Of a DNA stretch of 56,894 bases, positions 1-11,800 are shown piece after piece. The notes under the pieces are model-generated. The model was not told where the DNA came from, did not search any database, and saw only the letters and a list, made by a program, of their open reading frames with translations. Positions within the stretch are counted from its first letter, which is position 1. Every line of letters begins with the position of its first letter. Source of the stretch: Astrocystis sublimbata (lineage: Eukaryota; Ascomycota; Sordariomycetes; Xylariales; Xylariaceae); assembly GCA_022453515.1 (NCBI GenBank), contig JAJNNY010000114.1, positions 1 to 56,894 of the forward strand, read 5' to 3'. The position numbers and the translations under genes were made by a program.

Positions 1-273
1 AACATCGTTAGTCTACGTGGCATACCTGTTGGCTTCTGGTTGCAGGGATTTAATGGATAAAGGTGCATAATTGGTCTCTAGCTTATTAACTGTTGCATGG
101 AGCCGGCTATTTGGCAAAGCTCAGGATAGTGCATGGAGGACCAGGTGCCTGTTAAACATAATAAATGATTATTATGTTGAATATGGAGCAACAACGCTTA
201 CACGATCCTTGGAAGGAAATTATTACGTAGGCTGGCTACGTAAATCATTGACGAGATCCGGCCTTTCGTAGCC

Positions 274-664
274 ATGCTTGGCCACAACACTTCGACTATA
301 AATACTAGTCCTCCCTGCGAGCATCGAACTACAAGGACAAATACTATAGTTTCTCGATGATTTTGTACTGAACTGATAGTTTGCCAGCGTTGGGCCCAAA
401 TCCTGGAAAGTAGGAAACAAAGCCAACCGCCTCCTTCTAGCCCCATAGTTATAAACAGCCCAATACGATATCAGGAGTACCTCCAACAAGAGGCACGTCT
501 AGCTACTTCAGATCTAATACATACTATCTCCCCACAACCCGATTCTAGAGCAGTAGCTCGAAAACAACCAAGAAAAAGGAAAGAATAGAAAAATAAGCGT
601 ACGCAGGCTCTAAAACGATCAGAGCGGATTAGAGCCCTTAAAGGGGAGAATGCTAAAAGACCGT
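274..664 (+). pseudogene. Degenerate ORF, perhaps transposase C-terminal fragment
   Basis: One reading frame runs from an ATG at 274 to a TGA at 662-664 and is broken by only two internal stops (a TGA near 358 and a TAG near 589). The second half is Gln/Arg/Lys-rich (for example QPRKRKE, then KRSERIRALKGENAKRP), like the basic tails that follow the DDE domain of fungal pogo/Fot1-type transposases. No catalytic motif is present, so the assignment is weak. It could equally be any coding relic. Base composition drops sharply to AT-rich directly after it. Confidence 0.25.
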
Positions 665-1421
665 GAATCTTGTTAAAGCTCGTTTAGCTATATATAGCCT
701 CCCTTTTTTACTATATTTAAATTAGATATTATCGATTTAAAACTATCTCCCTTTTAAGCTAAGCAAATAAACCAAGGTTCCTCTGCTTATCTAAGGGTCC
801 TAAAGCATAATAAGACACTATTAGTGTTCCTAAATAGCGGAATGAGATCTTTTTACTAAGACTACGTAGAAATTTATAGCCCTAATAGAATTAACTAAGG
901 CTATCCGTAGTTTTTTTTAACTCTCTATCGTTTTATTAATAGTAGTATAGCGTTAAGAAGATAGATGAATTTTTTGAAGGTGCCCGGCAAATTTAGATGA
1001 CTAGAGTAATATTGCGTCTACGTCTAAGCCACTTTTCCTAGACCAGCTTGATTAAGCCTTCAAGATGGCAGACAGCATGGCTAAGAGAAAGTAGAGGGTA
1101 ATTATATATCAGCCATGGGGCGTTATGGCTGTTCACGGAAGTGGGTCAGCGTTAGTTAAGAACAGCCTCCCATGGCTGTGCAAGGCAGACATAGAAGGAC
1201 CGTCGGGAAGAGAGGGAGATTGCTGTCGTGTATATATAGGAATATATATAAATGAACCATACGCCTAACTCTGAGGTAAATACTTGAAATATCACACCTA
1301 TACTTTTTATCCTAGCTTCCAATACGCTTTCTACCCGCTATATTTGTATACAGTTAGGTCCCATTATTTTAAACATTATTTCTTCCATCCAAGATATCTA
1401 CGACTAGCTTAACAATATTAA
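665..1421. other. AT-rich non-coding stretch with one imperfect inverted repeat
   Basis: No supportable gene. The stretch is AT-rich and dense in stops on both strands, as expected of RIP-eroded DNA. The one structure I see is an imperfect inverted repeat at 1110-1178: CAGCCATGGG..GGCTGTT on the left mirrors AACAGCC-CCCATGGCTG on the right, around a spacer of about 25 bases. Confidence 0.5.
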
Positions 1422-2690
1422 GCACGTTGTTGTTGCGTTAATGCCGTTAACTTGGATAACATCTGGTTATGTCTCTGGGCCCTTGTTCGTACGCCAAACG
1501 CCCATATTTATATTATTCTCGCACCACGTGTGCTGGACCTGCGAGCACCGACCTTTGCTGAGCATTTCGAAGAGCTTGTGAAGAAAGTGGGACTGCACTA
1601 CATGCTCAATGTCCTAGACAAAAATCCAGATGAGATCTACGACCGTCTGGGTGACGAAGATTTGCGAGCCTACTTCACCCGAGATGCAACGTTTCAGACC
1701 GATCCCCATACCAGAGTTCATATGAAACTGTACACCGCTCTATCCGCTTTTCGCTTTGCCCTCAAGTTCTCGTCCAAAGGTCACGCCAGGAGCCGCTACA
1801 CTTTTTATCGAGACGCACGATCCATGGACACCATCATCCCAGGTATCCGTCACCCGACGTATGTCAACGACTACCTGTACGCCTGTAGTCACGAGGACCG
1901 CCGAGAATCGAATAGCTACCTGTACCTGCGAGGAAAAGAACGCGAGGAAAAGATGGTGGAAATTATGCAGCGAACAGCCGACCGTCTAGCCGCACAATTT
2001 GATTATTAAAACCCGGACGACATACTCCATCCTATGAAGGACCTGATTGAGCTCTTTAAAGGGCCAGCTACGGAGACCCCAATCCTGGTCCTGGGCGGGG
2101 GTCCGTTCACGGAGATGGTGCGCCTTTTGGCTGAGACGGAGCTCGCTCCCCTAGCCATCGTGGCCATGGCGCGCACCTGGTATGCCGACGTTAATGTTTT
2201 CGGAAATAACTACAATGATCTGATGGACCTGGACGTAGCTATGGAGATCGAGGAGTTGGCGAAGACGAGGGCCATCCCTACCTGGTTTTTTCCAACGGAG
2301 TGCGCCAAGGCCAAGGTGAAAGGCGACGAGGTTCTCCGTGCTTGCCCCTGGGATTTCACCGTGGAAGAATTAATCAAGATTTTTGAAACCGCCGGCGACA
2401 TGGAATCATACGAGCAGGCAGCCGCCTTCACTAGCGAGACTATGACACTAGCTAAGATGCATATGTTTGATGTGCTGATGGTGGTGCCACTGGCACTTCC
2501 CCTATCCCTGCCGTCCCGACGTGCGGTGAGCTCTTAGGATTAAAGAAGCAGTCGATGGGCCCGTCAATATCTTCTACCTGGATGAAAACACTATGGAAGA
2601 ATTTAAAGGGATGGTGATGGAAGAGATTGCCCACGTGCTATCCCCTGTTAACAGGAGAGGTTGCTCTACGGCATCGGCTTCAGACTTAAA
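1422..2690 (+). pseudogene. Inosine/uridine-preferring nucleoside hydrolase-like protein, broken
   Basis: Family role: hydrolysis of the N-glycosidic bond of nucleosides (purine/pyrimidine salvage). The frame opens at 1422. It carries a DNIWLCLWAL segment, later ILVLGGGPFTEMVRLL, then NVFGNNYNDLMDLDVA, which matches the NxFGNxxNDxxD region typical of fungal members. Two lesions separate it from a functional gene. An in-frame TAA at 2007-2009 interrupts one continuous frame, which resumes as NPDDILHPMKDL. Near 2490-2540 the frame shifts, so that IKEAVDGPVNIFYLDEN continues in another frame. The N-terminal metal-binding Asp cluster expected before DNIW reads NAVNLDN, consistent with G-to-A changes. 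No convincing start codon remains. The family call is fairly confident, the substrate unknown. Confidence 0.6.
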
Positions 2691-3559
2691 TATGATATAA
2701 TATATCAATATAAATATGCTCAAGCTAATAATCTATCGGTATTAGATACAGAATAGTTGCATAATATTTGTTTTCGTTCTTCTATAACTAATATTATGCC
2801 ATGAAGTCCTGTCCCTTAGCAACTAATCCACCTCTCGCCCACTTAAGTCTATATCCTTTTTCCAGGGGCTCCAGCTTATTATTATTGACCGTGCCCTTCC
2901 TTTTTCGTAAGCGCGTGACCCTTCCCTGGTCAATAGGTGGGCTGCTCGGCATAGTTAGTAGAGAATATTGCTTAGTTCTAGCCCGAGGGTGCGTAGAGAC
3001 TGTGGCACGGGAAACTAGGGGGCGGTAAAATCAAAGGAGAGATGGCTTTAGAGAACGTATTAAGTATCGAGACTGACAAGCTAGGGCTAGGCGGGGGCAG
3101 ATCGGTTAAAGGAGCAGGGGAGGATTTATCTTAAGGTAAACCGAACGGGGCGCTTTTAGGGCTAGTACTTAGGCGCTGCCCTAGATCGGGATTAAGCAAG
3201 CTAGAATATTCCCTATAGCTGTTTTTACGCCGGGTATGCTCTATTTAGCCTAGTACCTCGTTAAGGTGAGATTAGCTATCTAGCTTATACTTAAACCGCC
3301 CTATAGCCTAGGCAGGCAAAAGCATAGTTTTAATACTATATATACTATTTTTTACCCCGAACTATAACTTAATATAGTTCTTATTAAACTTTAAAAACTT
3401 AATATTAGTTTGGATTATAACTTAAAGTGTTTAGAACTAACTAAAGTATATAATAGTAAAAAACGTTATAAAAATCCTTTTATAATCGGCAGTATCTACT
3501 AATTAAAAGAGTATAAAGGGTTTTATACTATAAAACTATTTATTAACTACGCTTTGCTT
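2691..3559. other. AT-rich stretch, no supportable gene
   Basis: Mostly RIP-like sequence rich in TA dinucleotides. A 2801-3028 segment has higher GC content, with a short open frame on each strand (the minus-strand one is basic: RLRKRKGTVNNNKLEPLEKG). Neither resembles a family I know. I annotate no gene here. Confidence 0.4.
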
Positions 3560-4410
3560 ATTAGTAAATACCTCGAACTTGGTAGGAGTACTATTGCCGC
3601 GGCGCGAACAGTCCAGGGCAACGTACATACTTAAGAGCCTAACGTTATTAGAATCGACAGTAGTACAGGTGACTGGTTGGATGGCAGGTATTATATAATA
3701 AGAAACTTATAAAAGAGATATTTTGGTCTTGTTTTATAGCGTGGGTAGTTTATTATATAGCGATAATATTAAATAATAGAGAAGCCTGGATGCCGGTTTC
3801 CCAACATTAGTATTCGAAAGCATTAGATAAAGCATTAATACCGGAACACTAGTACTATTATTTAGTAATCTTAGCGTGGCTTAACGCGCTTTAGCAATTC
3901 TTTTATTATACTAAGTTATTATATATCCCTATACTTTTTAGCTAGGCAAAAGAATCTATTATAAAGTTGTAATTAGCAAATATAGCGATAGAAATTATAC
4001 ACTTCTAGGAATAACTCTAAATAGCTTTTTAAAGTGCTGGGCAGCTATTTAAAATTAACGCTTAACCTACTATTATTTATATTACTAACGGCAGAAAGAT
4101 TGTAACATAGTACTATTAGAATGCGTGTGGACTAATAGTAAATATAAAGGGTAAAGAGTCGGCGACCAGTTCAGAAGACTTATATGCCATACTTATACGA
4201 TAATCTGGGGGAGGGGTATAAGGATTAACTCTTTAGGCACGTTGCGTACCAGCATAACAAAGTTATTTAAGGGCTAGATCAGCTTTAGAACTATCTTTTA
4301 CTAGATTACAAATATAAGGCCTATCCTACTGACTAACGATTCGTAATTATTTTTAAAACTTGGGTTTTGAAATATAGGGAGACGCTTTATTATTGGTTTC
4401 CTATATAGGA
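3560..4410. repeat. RIP-damaged copy of the block at 54 kb
   Basis: This segment aligns base for base, with one short indel near 3,890-3,930, to 53,997-54,838. In a stretch of about 150 bases that I compared by hand, there are about 21 sites where the 54-kb copy has C or G and this copy has T or A, against about 3 the other way, and every difference is a transition. That is the signature of repeat-induced point mutation. The small Cys-rich ORF of the 54-kb copy is destroyed here: its ATG reads ATA and a stop falls before the last cysteines. Confidence 0.9.
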
Positions 4411-6430
4411 TTTATCCTCCTAACTACTTTCTATCTCTGAACTACCCCTGCTAGAATGCCTAGTTAGGGTTGCCGCAGCTAACTACGGTTTACTATATAG
4501 TAAAATATATACTACTTAGTATTAGCATATATTATATGGAAATATTAGACATATAGCAATGCTTGTAATGCTTTATAGTAATCTTGTGATATATGATATT
4601 TAAAACAGTATTTTTACTATTATAGTTAGTTTAATTCCCTTATATCTATATAATTATATAGCCTAAATAAAATTAGCTCTAAGTTATATACTAATACTAT
4701 TATACTAGCTTTTTATGTTCTATTAAGCGAGGCACTCTAAAACTACGATTTAAGAAAATAATACTTATGATTAGTTTTAGGAATCCGGGTTATTATACCG
4801 CTAATTAATTATAATACGAAAATATTTATTATTATTATATTTAGTCTTAGGGCATTATTCTTGTAGTATATTTTCTCCTTTAGCATATACCGATAGATAT
4901 GATAGGCACCCCGACCCTATAAATATTTACGAGTTGGCACAGAGGCTAGAAAGATATAGTAAGCATAATATAATACTCTATTGGGATTCGAAAAATAGAG
5001 TCAAACTATAGCCTCCGCAGCTGCTCGGAACTAAGAGCTGAGTTATAATATAAGTCATATAAAAACGTCGGTATATAAGGCTGCGCAGGGTTATCTAACT
5101 ATAACTAAACGAGCTATTCCGACGGTTCGGAACCGATAAGCGCTAGGGCCGCTAGCTCGGATCTAGCAGCTTAGCCACATAGGCTTACGCGTGTGCCACT
5201 CCGAAAAAAGAAATGTAATAAACAGGGCCAGAACGAAAGGGATCCTACTATCTATATATTAACCAGGAAATAGGTATACTACGCCGTATTTTAGGCCTTG
5301 TCTTATACTATAGGGCTTAATATAAAGTCCAGGTTCTAGGTATTATAATATTGTTTATTAATTAAGTAGTAAAAAAATAAGAGTAGTATTTAAACAATAT
5401 ATAAAGTTGTAATATTAAATAAAGTTATAGAAAAGCAGAATTCAAAAAATCGGACGTAATAACATCCGCTATAATTAGTTCGAGATAGTAGAAACTATAG
5501 TAATAGTCTTATTCTATAGCACACACTATTATTTCTAACGTCTAACAGGATCATAGCAGGTACGCTACTCCCATCCAAGCTAAGGACGAATCAAAAGCCC
5601 GGTTAGAAGTGCTCTCATGGTATAAGCGGCTGGTAGAGAACCTACTTAAAAGACTAATTGCCATAACCTCGGCCTACTATAACCTCTAAAATAAGAATAA
5701 ACAATTTCTAAAGGAATTAAAAAAAGCGAGGGCGGGGGGAAATAAAACCCATATTCTAAAAACTTGGAAAAAGGAAAGCAAAAGGCGTACTTATTTATAC
5801 CCACTTATGAATTAGGCCCCACTATTCTTATTTAGGGCGTACTACGTATTATTAACTAAGATTTAAACCGATTTATAAATAATTACCGCTATATAAATAG
5901 AATTTTTTATTAAGGATGACTTTAATTATGCTAATAATATAGCTATAAAGCTACATATCTTTTTAAATAATAATTTACGATTTTTTATAGATTTATAATG
6001 TTTTATTCGTATATATGGATTTCTAGGGATAAATAATAGCCCTTAATTTATACACCTCGTTGTTTTTAGGGCCCAATTCTAGGTTTTGTACTATTAACTA
6101 ACTAATTCTAGTTTTTCGGCTCTAGGACCCCTAGTAAGATATTCCTATTATATACTAAAACTTGAATACGTATGCTAATATATTCCTGTATATATTAAAC
6201 TTAGGATGTCTAAAAGGTACGGGACGCTTATTATATCTACCTGCATATATTAAGGGAGAGTTGGCTAGCGGTACCATAATACTTCTAGTTCTAGGTCCCC
6301 CTTCCCTCTGCTCGGTATAAGAAGGGATACTCCCTAAACAAATAATAATAGGGACTCGGTTTATAGATTTGTTTATATAGAGTTTATTTTATATATATAT
6401 AAGACCGACCTAATATTTATTAACCGTTAT
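4411..6430. other. AT-rich RIP desert
   Basis: Dense stop codons in all frames and runs of TATA/TTAT. Around 5,545-5,690 one plus frame stays open for about 45 codons (ATPIQAKDESKARLEVLSWYKRLVENLL) and reads like a helical protein fragment, possibly from a retroelement gag region. That is not enough to name it. Nothing else could be supported. Confidence 0.4.
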
Positions 6431-6504
6431 TTTGCTTTTTTTCTACGGTTTAGTTACTATTTATAAAAGCTTTCGAAAAATAACTACTAAAATTACTTTT
6501 TATA

Positions 6505-8155
6505 ATATAACTCGATTAGATTTTACTATATTTTATAATATTATTAATAGTCAGCTAGTTAGTTTAAATAAAACGATACATATTATTAACCCGGTAACCC
6601 TAGAAAGCAACCCAGAGGTGCCACTCTGTATATCTGATAATATAGACCGAGCTATTACTGCTACCGAGGCTGCGGGCGCCGCCTGGGCTAAAAGGCCCTA
6701 GGAGGAGCGAGCGGAGGCGATTAAGGCATATACTAATGCTATAGAGGCTCATATTATTGAGTTCTCCTGTACCTAAGTCTACGAGACGGGCCTTATAGTG
6801 AGTTTATTTATAATACCTCCCTTTAAAGCCTATAAAAGAGATTAAATCGCTAAACTGCCTATTATAGATTGATATATTTATAAGTAATGTTTATATTACT
6901 ATAGACTTTATATATAAACTTTATAAACTGTTTTATAAATATATATTTAGTATTATTAATTCGCTTTTTTATAATATATTTTATATATAGTGAACTATCT
7001 TATTAATAATTAATAGTAAGCATAGTACCCGAGAAAGTGACTGAACCAAGCCCTGAGTGCTATATTATCGAGCGGTATACGCTTATCGGTATGACTATAG
7101 GCATTATACTTTAGAACGCCCCTTTATTCCTAATATATGTCAAGATCGCTTCGGCGCTCCTAACAGGCAATACTCTAATCTTTAAACTGTTACTTTTTAT
7201 ATTATACAACGTTTTTAAGTTAGTAGAGCTGGGATTCTGTTTTTTCCCCTAAGGGGTTTTTTAAGCCCTAAACAGTAGTAATAAGCTTGGTTCTTAGTTT
7301 ATTTTGTATCCTAGTATTAGTAAGATCAGTTTTACGGGGTTATATAGCGTTAGTAAGAGGGTTACGGCGGCTTATAGTACGTACCTAAAGCGTGTATTAA
7401 CGGAGCTCGGTAGTAACGATCCTGCTATTATTTGTATAAATATTAACCCAGCTATTATAGGCCGGAAGATTATAACCGTTATACTATTATAATTTGGCCA
7501 GTTTTATATAGCTATAAAACGGGTTTATATTTATAAATTAGTATATAAAAACGTTTTTATTACTATTATTAAATATATTAAAAGTACTAAGGTTAGTAAT
7601 AGGTTCGATAAGAATACTATTATTAGTCCTATTTATAATCGCCTATAGTATAAGCGGATATAAAATCTACTTATAGATATTCAATAGATAAAGCTCGATA
7701 TTACAGAGGAATAGTTAATTAAAGGGCTAAATGGTTTATTTATCACTCCTATAGTTGTAAGGAGTCCACCGGATGAGTTAAGGGTTATGGTTAAGGAAGC
7801 TTTTAGTAAGTGCCTTTGTAAAGGGGGATAGTAGAAATCGAAACTAATAGAAACTAATATCTATTTTAGGACCTATTATCCCTGTTATAAAGTGGTTAGA
7901 TAAAATAGATGTAATATAGAGAGCTAATAATACAGAAAACAGGCTGGGTACTTCCGTATAGTCTAGGAATATAGGCGAGGTAGCTCGGCTCGCTAATAAG
8001 CTATAGGCTGGGAATATATAGATTAATACTTACGGTAAGATTTAGGTAATTACAGCTTTTGTAGGCTATAAGTAGAGTGGAATTAGCTGTGAACTAGGGG
8101 TTAAAGGTTTGAAGGCTTGCTGTAATATATAGGCTATATATACGAGGCCCTTGTG
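6505..8155 (+). pseudogene. Aldehyde dehydrogenase relic (RIP-eroded)
   Basis: NAD(P)-dependent oxidation of aldehydes to acids is the family function. Successive islands line up with a fungal ALDH from N- to C-terminus. These are DFTIFYNIINSQLVS and INPVTLESNPEVPL (6,510-6,630), KIASALLTGNTLIFK (7,145-7,190), ISKISFTGLYSVSKRV (7,316-7,360), then LKRVLTELGSNDPAIIC (7,388-7,438), where the catalytic-loop ELGGNDPAI motif is recognisable. KGLNGLFITPIVV (7,725-7,765), GPIIPVIKWLDKIDVI (near 7,870-7,920) and ELGVKGLKACCN (8,095-8,135) follow. Where the family has QICLAIKR the relic reads FYIAIKR, so the active-site Cys is gone. Many codons are mutated to TAG/TAA. One or two introns probably existed (near 6,800-7,030). 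It is a dead gene with no nearby functional copy. Confidence 0.85.
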
Positions 8156-8504
8156 ATATAACGAATTTCACGTGGGAAATATCCTAATTTATTCCAAAAT
8201 CCGAAAAAAGAGCAGTATATATAATATATTCTGTCCAGGAGAAGCTTCTGATATGGTTTCAGAGAATAGTAATAGGGTGTTTCCCTAGTTAGTAAATATA
8301 AGGTTTATAGTAGTTTTAGAAAAGATTAGCCTATAAAGCCTAACATATGAAGTAGGATAAGAAGACGTTTATTTTAGAGGAAGAGTCTAAGTGGCCTGCG
8401 GTATTATCTATATAAGAGGTGTTCAGGCTGACTGTCTTTAGTAATTAGGGAATCTTTATTACCGGTCGCTTTATATGTATGCAACCCATATTTACCAACT
8501 GTAG

Positions 8505-8965
8505 ATTTATTAGTTGCTAGCTTTAATAAGGTGACTAGTAAACCTTTCTCCTTGTATTATTTCATATCTACTTCTCTACGGCCTAGTGTTACTAGTCATA
8601 ATAGCCTAACTAGTATCCCTTATTTGGTTTATACTAGCCGAACTTTATTTTAGCGGCTTAGTATTACTGGTTATAGTAGTATAACTGGTAATACTTATTT
8701 ATTGTATACTAGTCAAGCTTAATCCTGGGGGTTTCGTATTACTTGTTATAACAGAGCGACTAGTAATATTTGCAACCGTTCGTACTAGTCAAGCCTTATT
8801 TTGGGGGTTTCGTATTACTGGTTATAGTAGCGTGACTAATATTGCCCATCCATCTCGTACCAGTTAAACCTTATTTCGGGGGCTTAGTATTACCGGTCAC
8901 AATAGGGCGACCAGTAGTACTTACTACCGTTAGTACTAGTTAGCCCTTGTCTTAGGGCTTAGCGT
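8505..8965. repeat. 76-bp tandem repeat (minisatellite), about six units
   Basis: Units start near 8505, 8581, 8656, 8732, 8808, 8882 and 8957, giving spacings of 74-76 bases. Each begins with a GCTTAGTATTACTGGTTATA-like core (TTTCGTATTACTGG in units 3 and 4) and ends with a GTCAAGCCTTATTTTGGGGG-like segment. Inside each unit ATTACTGGT and ACTAGTAAT form an imperfect dyad. A 76-base period is not a multiple of three and the frames are full of stops, so this is not coding. Units differ mainly by C/T and G/A changes, as expected if RIP acted on an older array. Confidence 0.85.
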
Positions 8966-11800
8966 TCCTATAGGCGACTATCACTTTATGCTACGTAATA
9001 CTAATTAACTTTTTAGTATATTCCCATAGAATACTAGTTATAACTCGTATTATAAACAACCCTAATAACCCGGCAGGGATCTGCTAACCTATATTACTAG
9101 TAATCCTTAGTGCTTTATTATTTTTATTTAATAATTTAGTAATATCGAAATAAAACGGATAATATAAAAGCTTTTTTTTATAACTCTAGTATAAACCTCT
9201 AGGCTAATATTTCTATTACCGTATATGCTCTTAGAGCTCCTAGAGTATTTGCTTACTCTGTATGCTCTCAGGCTCCGTAGAGCTATCATATGGCTTTATT
9301 CCCTGCTTTATGGCTTGGCTTCCTTACCTTGCCCTTATGCCCCTTATGGGGCCGCCAGGTCACTTGGTTCTTTAATAGGTCGCTTATTTATTGGCTTATA
9401 ACTATTGGATATAATAATATAACTTAGATTAGGAGTTCTATCTTTTATACAAGGTGAGCTAAGAATACTACGCTATTTTAGTACCTATTAAAGCAATACT
9501 AATAGTAGATACCTAGCTATAGAAAAGATTCTTTTTTTTAATAAGAATAATAAAAAATAACTAGCTTAAATCTAATAGTAATATACGAGGCGAGAATATT
9601 CTGCCCTATATAATACCTATTGCTTAAAAGGCTTTTAAATATATATATATACTTAGGTAGTAAAGGTCCTTTTTAGTTTTTTATTTATAAATTCTTTTGT
9701 TTAGCTAATATACTGGGTTATTTTAAAAAACCCTTTATAGTTATAGATCAGCTTATTATATACTAGAATTTTTCCCTAAATAGATTATTTCCTTTTGCCC
9801 CTTATTTCTACTATATTATGCTCCTTTTTAAGCTAGACCATATTTAGACCCTTTCGAAAAAGTATAGTATTATCTTATGTAAGGCAGAAAACCCGGTTAA
9901 AATAGGGAGAGAGGAACCGGCTGGCCTGATTAAGCTCGTATTTTACTATAGTAGTTACCTAAATAAGTAACCAAGGCCGTAGTAAGCGACGCTAATATAT
10001 AGTTTCAAATAGACTATAGCTATAACTGGTGAATAGGCAGATTCTACCTTAGCTGCTGGAAGAGGCGCATACGCTGGTTTCCTGCTGTAGCTTTATTTTT
10101 ATTACTTTTATGGGACTTTTTAATTTCTATTTAAGGGCTCCAGGAAGCGGCATTTCGCCAGACTTTATTTCTTTTAATCCTAATTACCCTGTATTATTTA
10201 ACCCCCTCCCAAGTGCGAATCGCAATTCCTTTTATACTAATTCCTTACTATCCTATATTATATACTATTACTTATTAATATTACTATATCTTTCTACCCT
10301 TAAGATTTTATCCATTTGATTTGCCTAGTTATTTTATCCCTAGCGGTTATAGGGCTAGCTATTGCTAGCTTTAGCTTAGCTAACGCGCGTTTTATTATTG
10401 TTTTATATAATCGAGCTAGATTTAGACTTACCGATTCTACTAATACTATCTTAGATAAGACTTTTGTTTTATTTATATAAAACATCCTTATTAATACTAT
10501 AGTTATAACTATTATATCTACCGCTTTTGCTATTTCTAGAGTTGCAATTATATTTTATAAAAGATAGCTATAAGACTATAATGGACTATGGACGTGCTTT
10601 CTAGGTACCCAGATCCTTTTAGCATTAGTCCTTATTATTATAGGAAGATACTTCGCTAACTATATTAATAGCTTTTAGTCCTTTATTAATAAATTTAGAG
10701 GTGGTAAAAACATCCCATATTATAACGTTATGTATTTTGGGGGTGTGGCTAAGGCAGCCTATAGTGCTTTAGTTATTGTCTTGTTCCTATTTATATGCTT
10801 TATTACTATGGGAGAGAGGAAGGTGAGATGTGTAGCAATATGCAGAGCGGGAGCAGAAGACTTGTAATAAGTGTGGTTTTTGGGTTAATTATTCCTTAAA
10901 GACCTAGGAATAATTGGTATATGATGGTTACGTGTCTAGACTTTTTGTTAAGGATAGAGTGTGGTATAAAGGGATAATAGTTGAGCTTATACTATTAGTT
11001 ATCTAAATAATGTTCCTTTTAGTAATATTATTAGATAAATAGTAGAATTAATTTAAGTTAGTACGTAGTTAGCCGAGATGTTAGACTTTAGCTTTTATGC
11101 CCTATAAAAGTAGTGCTTAAATATATTCGTTTTGTTTTAGTATTATAAAAGATAGATAATAAATAATTAATTTATTTATAAGGCTTTAGAGGCTGGGATA
11201 ATAATAGTTTTACGGGGCTATATTTATACTAAAACAATAAAAATAAGCCTATTAGTAAACGTAACCGAATAATTAAGTATTAATTTAAATTAAAGAAACT
11301 TATAAATTATTGCTTTATAATAATAGTTTAGTAAGCGATCGCCTGCTAAACTTAAGCTATAAGAAAGCAAGGGGGGGCTGGTGGCGGCGTTATTACGTTG
11401 GCGGAGCTTGCTATTTTTCTTATTTACGCTTTTAAAAATTACTAATCTTGTTGGTCCTCCTACACCTCCTCCTATATCCTAAGCCCTTTTATTAATTAAT
11501 TTGTATTTTTAGTATCGCTTAAGATTTTCTTAGGAGGAAAACTTACGGCTATTGTATCTATAATCCTAATATAGGGGCTCCTTATCGCTAGGTTATAAAG
11601 ATCGATCTTTATAACTAAAACGCTAGTTAATAAATTTGTATCTTTTTATATATATATTTATAAACTTACCTTCCTAGTTTTTTTTTAGCAGGGTTAGAAA
11701 CTGGTTACTTATAGAGTTGTTATACAACTTGTCGAATAGAGTGGTTGGCGGTTGGTCGAGGTATGTTATGCAAGTATATGCTTGGTTTGTATAAACAGTC
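8966..11800. other. AT-rich RIP desert with an unidentified membrane-protein-like relic
   Basis: No intact gene. Between about 10,490 and 10,800 the plus strand holds islands such as DYNGLWTCFLGTQILLALVLIIIGRYF and NIPYYNVMYFGGVAKAAYSALVIVLF, separated by stops. They read like transmembrane helices of a multi-pass membrane protein, but I cannot name the family. An open minus-strand stretch at 10,300-10,485 is Lys/Ile/Leu-rich and is probably compositional. The rest is stop-dense TA-rich sequence. Confidence 0.35.

Noticed and set aside
8505..8965. CRISPR-like array
   Set aside because: Units are contiguous 76-base tandem repeats without unique spacers, in a eukaryotic context.
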